A stretch of 8,317 nucleotides of DNA from Clostridiales bacterium (GTDB lineage Bacteria > Bacillota_E > Sulfobacillia > Sulfobacillales > JAIMBI01). Position numbers and translations under genes: made by a program. This document shows positions 6,278 to 8,317 of the stretch, piece after piece. The notes beneath the pieces were generated by a model, which saw only the letters and a list, made by a program, of their open reading frames with translations, did not search any database and was not told where the DNA came from. The stretch's first letter is position 1. Every line of letters starts with the position of its first letter. The stretch covers positions 1-8,317 of the forward strand of contig DAHVOH010000108.1 in NCBI GenBank assembly GCA_027318915.1, written 5' to 3'.

Positions 6278-6764
6278 CTTGCGATGATTCCTCCCTGCGT
6301 TTCCGCAATGCCTCTTCCACCGGCGGGGGCACCAGTCCGGCCAAGGGGGCTCCGTACCGCGCCAACTCACGCACCAGGGACGAACTGACATAGGACCATT
6401 GGGGGCTGGTGGCCAGGAACAGGGTCTCAATCTCCGGCGCCAAGCGCCGATTCATCTGCGTCATCGGCCACTCGTAGCCAAAATCGTCGGGGCCGCGCAG
6501 CCCACGGACGATGAAGCCGGCGTGAATCCGGCGGCAATACTCCACCAAGAGGCTGTCGCTCCAGTCCACGCGTACTGTGGGCAGGTCCGCCGCCGCGACC
6601 GCGATGAGAGCCACGCGCTCCTTGACCGGCAACAATCCCTGCTTGGCCGGATGCGTGAACACCGTCACCCACACCTCGTCAAACACGGCGGTGGCCCGCC
6701 GAATCACATCCAGGTGCCCGGAGGTCAGGGGATCAAAGGATCCGGGGTACACCGCCCGCCGCAT
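6231..6764 (-). CDS. coaD: Phosphopantetheine adenylyltransferase (PPAT)
   Basis: A 177-residue nucleotidyltransferase that makes dephospho-CoA from 4'-phosphopantetheine and ATP, the fourth step of coenzyme A synthesis; it normally works as a cytosolic hexamer. Visible motifs: YPGSFDPLTSGHLD (6-19) with the T-x-G-H nucleotide-binding signature; KQGLLPVKERVALI; IVRGLRGPDDFGYE (85-98); MNRRLAPEIETLFL; and SYVSSSLVRELARYG (124-138). The start at 6764 is fixed by the family N-terminus and by a TGATG junction with the rsmD stop, so translation is coupled; no separate Shine-Dalgarno is evident. Most relatives are about 160 residues. The extra C-terminal tail (SSQDGQDGSVGIGTGQSD) is encoded where the gene overlaps the next one by 47 bases, and is probably non-essential. 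Confidence 0.97.
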   Translation of the reverse strand: MRRAVYPGSFDPLTSGHLDVIRRATAVFDEVWVTVFTHPAKQGLLPVKERVALIAVAAADLPTVRVDWSDSLLVEYCRRIHAGFIVRGLRGPDDFGYEWPMTQMNRRLAPEIETLFLATSPQWSYVSSSLVRELARYGAPLAGLVPPPVEEALRKRREESSQDGQDGSVGIGTGQSD

Positions 6765-7345
6765 CACCGGTCCGGCCCCACCAGGCGCCACAGGACCACC
6801 CCCGTCCGCCCGTATCGCCGCCGATCCACCGCCTTCAGGCCAGCCCACGCATCCACGCCGGCCCGACCCGAAAGCGGAGCCTCTCCATATTCATATTCCA
6901 CCACGACCATGCCCCCCGGCGAGACCAGAGTCGGGAGCTTGTCCACCACCGCGCCGGCGATGCCGGCCGGCCAGGGAGGATCCAGAAACACCAAATCAAA
7001 TACCTGTCCGGCCAGCTTGCCCAGGGCCCGTTCCGCGTCCATCGTCAGCAGGCGGGTCCGACCGTCAAGCCCCAGCGCTTGGAGATTGGCCCGCGCCACG
7101 GCGGACGCGCGCCGATCGCGATCCACCAGCACCGCCGCCCCCGCTCCGCGCGACAAAGCCTCGATGGCCAGGGCGCCGGTTCCGGCATACAGATCCAGGA
7201 CGCGGGCGCCGGGGACTTGACCGGCCACGATGTTGAACAGAGCCTCGCGCACCCGATCCAAAGTCGGGCGCGTTCCCGGTCCGACCGGCGCCTTAAGGCG
7301 CCTTCCCCCCAGCTCCCCGCCAATCACGCGCATCCGCCCGCCCAT
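6764..7345 (-). CDS. rsmD: 16S rRNA (guanine(966)-N(2))-methyltransferase
   Basis: An S-adenosylmethionine-dependent methyltransferase predicted to modify G966 of 16S rRNA during 30S assembly. Counting from the Met at 7333: the N-terminal MRVIGGELGGRRLKAP and TRPTLDRVREALFNI blocks are diagnostic; VLDLYAGTGALAIEAL (45-60) is the cofactor-binding motif I; DLVFLDPPWP (113-122) carries the DPP[YFW] target-base motif; and RRYGRTGVVLWRL is the usual C-terminus. Three ATGs (7366, 7345, 7333) are possible. I chose 7345 (193 residues) because GGAAGG lies five bases before it. The family N-terminus alone would fit 7333. The stop shares a base with the coaD start (TGATG), an operon pairing found in many Bacillota and Actinomycetota. 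Confidence 0.95.
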   Translation of the reverse strand: MGGRMRVIGGELGGRRLKAPVGPGTRPTLDRVREALFNIVAGQVPGARVLDLYAGTGALAIEALSRGAGAAVLVDRDRRASAVARANLQALGLDGRTRLLTMDAERALGKLAGQVFDLVFLDPPWPAGIAGAVVDKLPTLVSPGGMVVVEYEYGEAPLSGRAGVDAWAGLKAVDRRRYGRTGVVLWRLVGPDR

Positions 7346-7350
7346 CCCAA

Positions 7351-7356
7351 CCTTCC
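7351..7356 (-). promoter_or_regulatory. Shine-Dalgarno candidate for rsmD
   Basis: GGAAGG on the minus strand ends five bases before the ATG at 7345. The other two candidate starts (7333 and 7366) have weaker upstream purine tracts, so this site decides the chosen start. Confidence 0.5.
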
Positions 7357-7375
7357 GGGATCGCATCGTCTCTTC

Positions 7376-7384
7376 ACTATAGCA
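7376..7384 (-). promoter_or_regulatory. Putative extended -10 promoter for the rsmD-coaD block
   Basis: The minus strand reads TGCTATAGT, a TGn extension plus a -10 hexamer matching TATAAT at five of six positions. The -35 region (TGGGGA at 17-base spacing) is poor, as extended -10 promoters tolerate. Transcription would begin near 7369, leaving a leader of about 24 bases that contains the GGAAGG site before the 7345 start. It lies in the 59-base gap after yqhV and is clearly more AT-rich than its surroundings. Confidence 0.4.
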
Positions 7385-7404
7385 TCTGCCGCGACTCGTC
7401 CCCA

Positions 7405-7671
7405 TCAGCGTGAGGTTCCAAAAAGGATGAGCACGACGCCCAGGCCAATCCAGACCAGTTTCCCCGCCGGCAGCCGTCCCGCCAGGCCGGCCAAACCCAG
7501 CAGCATGGTCACACTGAGGACCAGCGGACCCACCAGACCCAGCAAGCCGTTGATGCGGACGGCTGTTTCCAGACGCCCCAGGCGCCACATCAACAGAGCT
7601 CCGGTCAGCTCAATGCTGGCCGAGAGCAGGCGCACCATGACCATCCCCCGCAGGTACAGGTGCTCCGGCAT
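7405..7671 (-). CDS. yqhV: YqhV-family (DUF2619) small membrane protein
   Basis: An 88-residue protein with three hydrophobic segments (about 15-31, 43-65 and 71-85). RLLSASIELTGALLM, the conserved AVRINGLLGLVGPL block and the ending KLVWIGLGVVLILFG closely resemble Bacillus YqhV, a sporulation-era membrane protein of unknown function; the size is right. The ATG is preceded by GGGGAGGG four bases upstream. In Bacillus, yqhV sits directly beside the spoIIIA operon. Here it lies between a DUF441 gene (33 bases upstream) and rsmD (59 bases downstream), so linkage to spoIIIA is not seen in this window. Function cannot be stated beyond membrane location. Confidence 0.88.
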   Translation of the reverse strand: MPEHLYLRGMVMVRLLSASIELTGALLMWRLGRLETAVRINGLLGLVGPLVLSVTMLLGLAGLAGRLPAGKLVWIGLGVVLILFGTSR

Positions 7672-7704
7672 ACGTCCCTCCCCGCACCAAGCCTCCCCGC
7701 GCCG

Positions 7705-8172
7705 CTAATGCAGGCGCTGCAGCAGCCCCACCACCTGCAGCATCAAATAGGTCAGACCGGCGGCCATCAACGGCCCCACCGGGATGCCTCCCCACACCAC
7801 GATGCCCACGATGGATCCCAGGATGAGAGCAATCATCAGTTCGCTCTGGTGAGCCAGGAGATCCAGCCCGCGACCGTTCACATGCGTGGCGACGGCCCCG
7901 CCTAACACGGCGAGAATGCCCGGCCAGGACGTCAAGGTCTTCAAAACCTCGCGCAGGTTCACTTGGCCGACGGCAAAGGGCACCAGCATGGCCAGCGTCA
8001 GGAACATCAGCCCAATCTCGACGCCGCGGGTCTCCAGCAGCGGCAACACAAAGGTGAGCCGGGCCAGGCGAATGAACAGGAGGACCGCCGCCGACGCCGC
8101 CACCAGCCCCGAACCCGCCCACAGTCCCAACAGCAGCAGTGCCAGCAACCCCAGGTTCTCGCCGTTCAGCAT
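7705..8172 (-). CDS. DUF441 family (YtwI-like) integral membrane protein
   Basis: A 155-residue polytopic membrane protein with four or five hydrophobic segments (about 6-20, 21-35, 53-68, 83-97, 112-148). The blocks LETRGVEIGLMFLTLAMLVPFAVGQ, LTSWPGILAVLGGAVATHVNG and GGIPVGPLMAAGLTYLMLQ follow the DUF441/YtwI pattern, including the G-x-x-x-G and VGPL turns. The biochemical role is unknown. I chose the ATG at 8172 because it gives the family length of about 150 residues. Start codons at 8208 (ATG) and 8211 (GTG) would add 12-13 residues; the 8208 ATG overlaps a TGA of an upstream frame (TGATG), which would favour it if that frame is a real gene. The gene is followed after 33 bases by yqhV on the same strand. 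Confidence 0.88.
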   Translation of the reverse strand: MLNGENLGLLALLLLGLWAGSGLVAASAAVLLFIRLARLTFVLPLLETRGVEIGLMFLTLAMLVPFAVGQVNLREVLKTLTSWPGILAVLGGAVATHVNGRGLDLLAHQSELMIALILGSIVGIVVWGGIPVGPLMAAGLTYLMLQVVGLLQRLH

Positions 8173-8208
8173 CGTATCTGGGACCCCCCGGGGAACTTCC
8201 ACACCCAT

Positions 8209-8317
8209 CACCTATGTCCCCGAGCGTCCGAAAAGACCCGGCCCTGGGTAACTCCGGCCCCCATGGCTCTGCCGTCGGGCCCGGATCCGTGTGGCCGCCG
8301 CGCCGGGCACCGGTCCG
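8209..8317 (-). other. Right-edge region, possible end of an upstream gene
   Basis: Two minus-strand frames enter from the window edge and stop here. One stops with a TGA at 8210-8208 that overlaps the 8208 ATG of the DUF441 frame. The other stops with a TAG at 8214-8212. Both encode short Arg/Gly/Pro-rich tails with no recognisable motif. In Bacillus, DUF441 genes are found near pyk and fxsA, so a disordered C-terminus of such a neighbour is conceivable, but the piece is too short to tell. Confidence 0.25.

Noticed and set aside
5870..6388. Plus-strand open frame of 172 codons opposite the SepIVA-like gene
   Set aside because: It is a shadow of the coiled-coil gene and the coaD end. The minus strand has a ribosome-binding site, a family pattern and operon spacing.
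7610..8122. Minus-strand alternative frame of 170 codons within the DUF441 gene
   Set aside because: It is Gly/Arg-rich with no hydrophobic pattern, while the overlapping frame encodes clear membrane segments of a known family.
1..8317. tRNA, rRNA, CRISPR, insertion sequence or phage features
   Set aside because: No cloverleaf-like segments, regularly spaced repeats, transposase motifs or terminal inverted repeats were seen on either strand.

Overview
The window is GC-rich throughout (roughly two thirds G+C by eye) and carries gene families and gene order typical of Bacillota: the run rsmD, coaD, YlbJ-like protein and YlbL/SepM protease, plus YqhV and DUF441 membrane proteins. YlbJ and YqhV are found mainly in endospore formers, so a high-GC spore-forming Bacillota lineage is the best guess (for example relatives of Sulfobacillus, Thermaerobacter, Symbiobacterium or Kyrpidia). 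The genus cannot be read from the sequence.

Nine of the ten confident genes are on the minus strand, so in transcription order the layout runs from the right end leftwards. First come two small membrane proteins (a DUF441 protein and YqhV), then a putative promoter, then a tightly packed block of rsmD (16S rRNA methyltransferase), coaD (phosphopantetheine adenylyltransferase) and a small coiled-coil protein resembling the mycobacterial division factor SepIVA. A lone plus-strand gene for a compact YlbJ-like sporulation membrane protein converges on that block, overlapping it by 12 bases. It diverges from the ylbL/sepM gene (membrane-anchored PDZ-Lon-type serine protease) over a 76-base intergenic region. 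After sepM come a 222-residue, mostly disordered protein of unknown function, an isoaspartyl dipeptidase (iadA), and an AarF/UbiB-type atypical kinase whose GTG start overlaps the iadA stop by four bases.

The rsmD-coaD part is a conserved housekeeping island. In Bacillus, ylbL is followed by ylbM, a DUF177 gene and rpmF. Here that continuation is replaced by the disordered protein, iadA and the kinase, so the conserved order breaks just after sepM.

The left 389 bases hold no gene I can name, although several reading frames stay open to the window edge. The right 109 bases may contain the end of another gene. I see no RNA genes, CRISPR arrays, insertion sequences or convincing intrinsic terminators. 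Most of the window is ordinary chromosomal core. The points most worth checking are the disordered protein, the shortened YlbJ-like protein, the Glu at the carboxylated-lysine position of IadA, and the SepIVA-like protein beside coaD.
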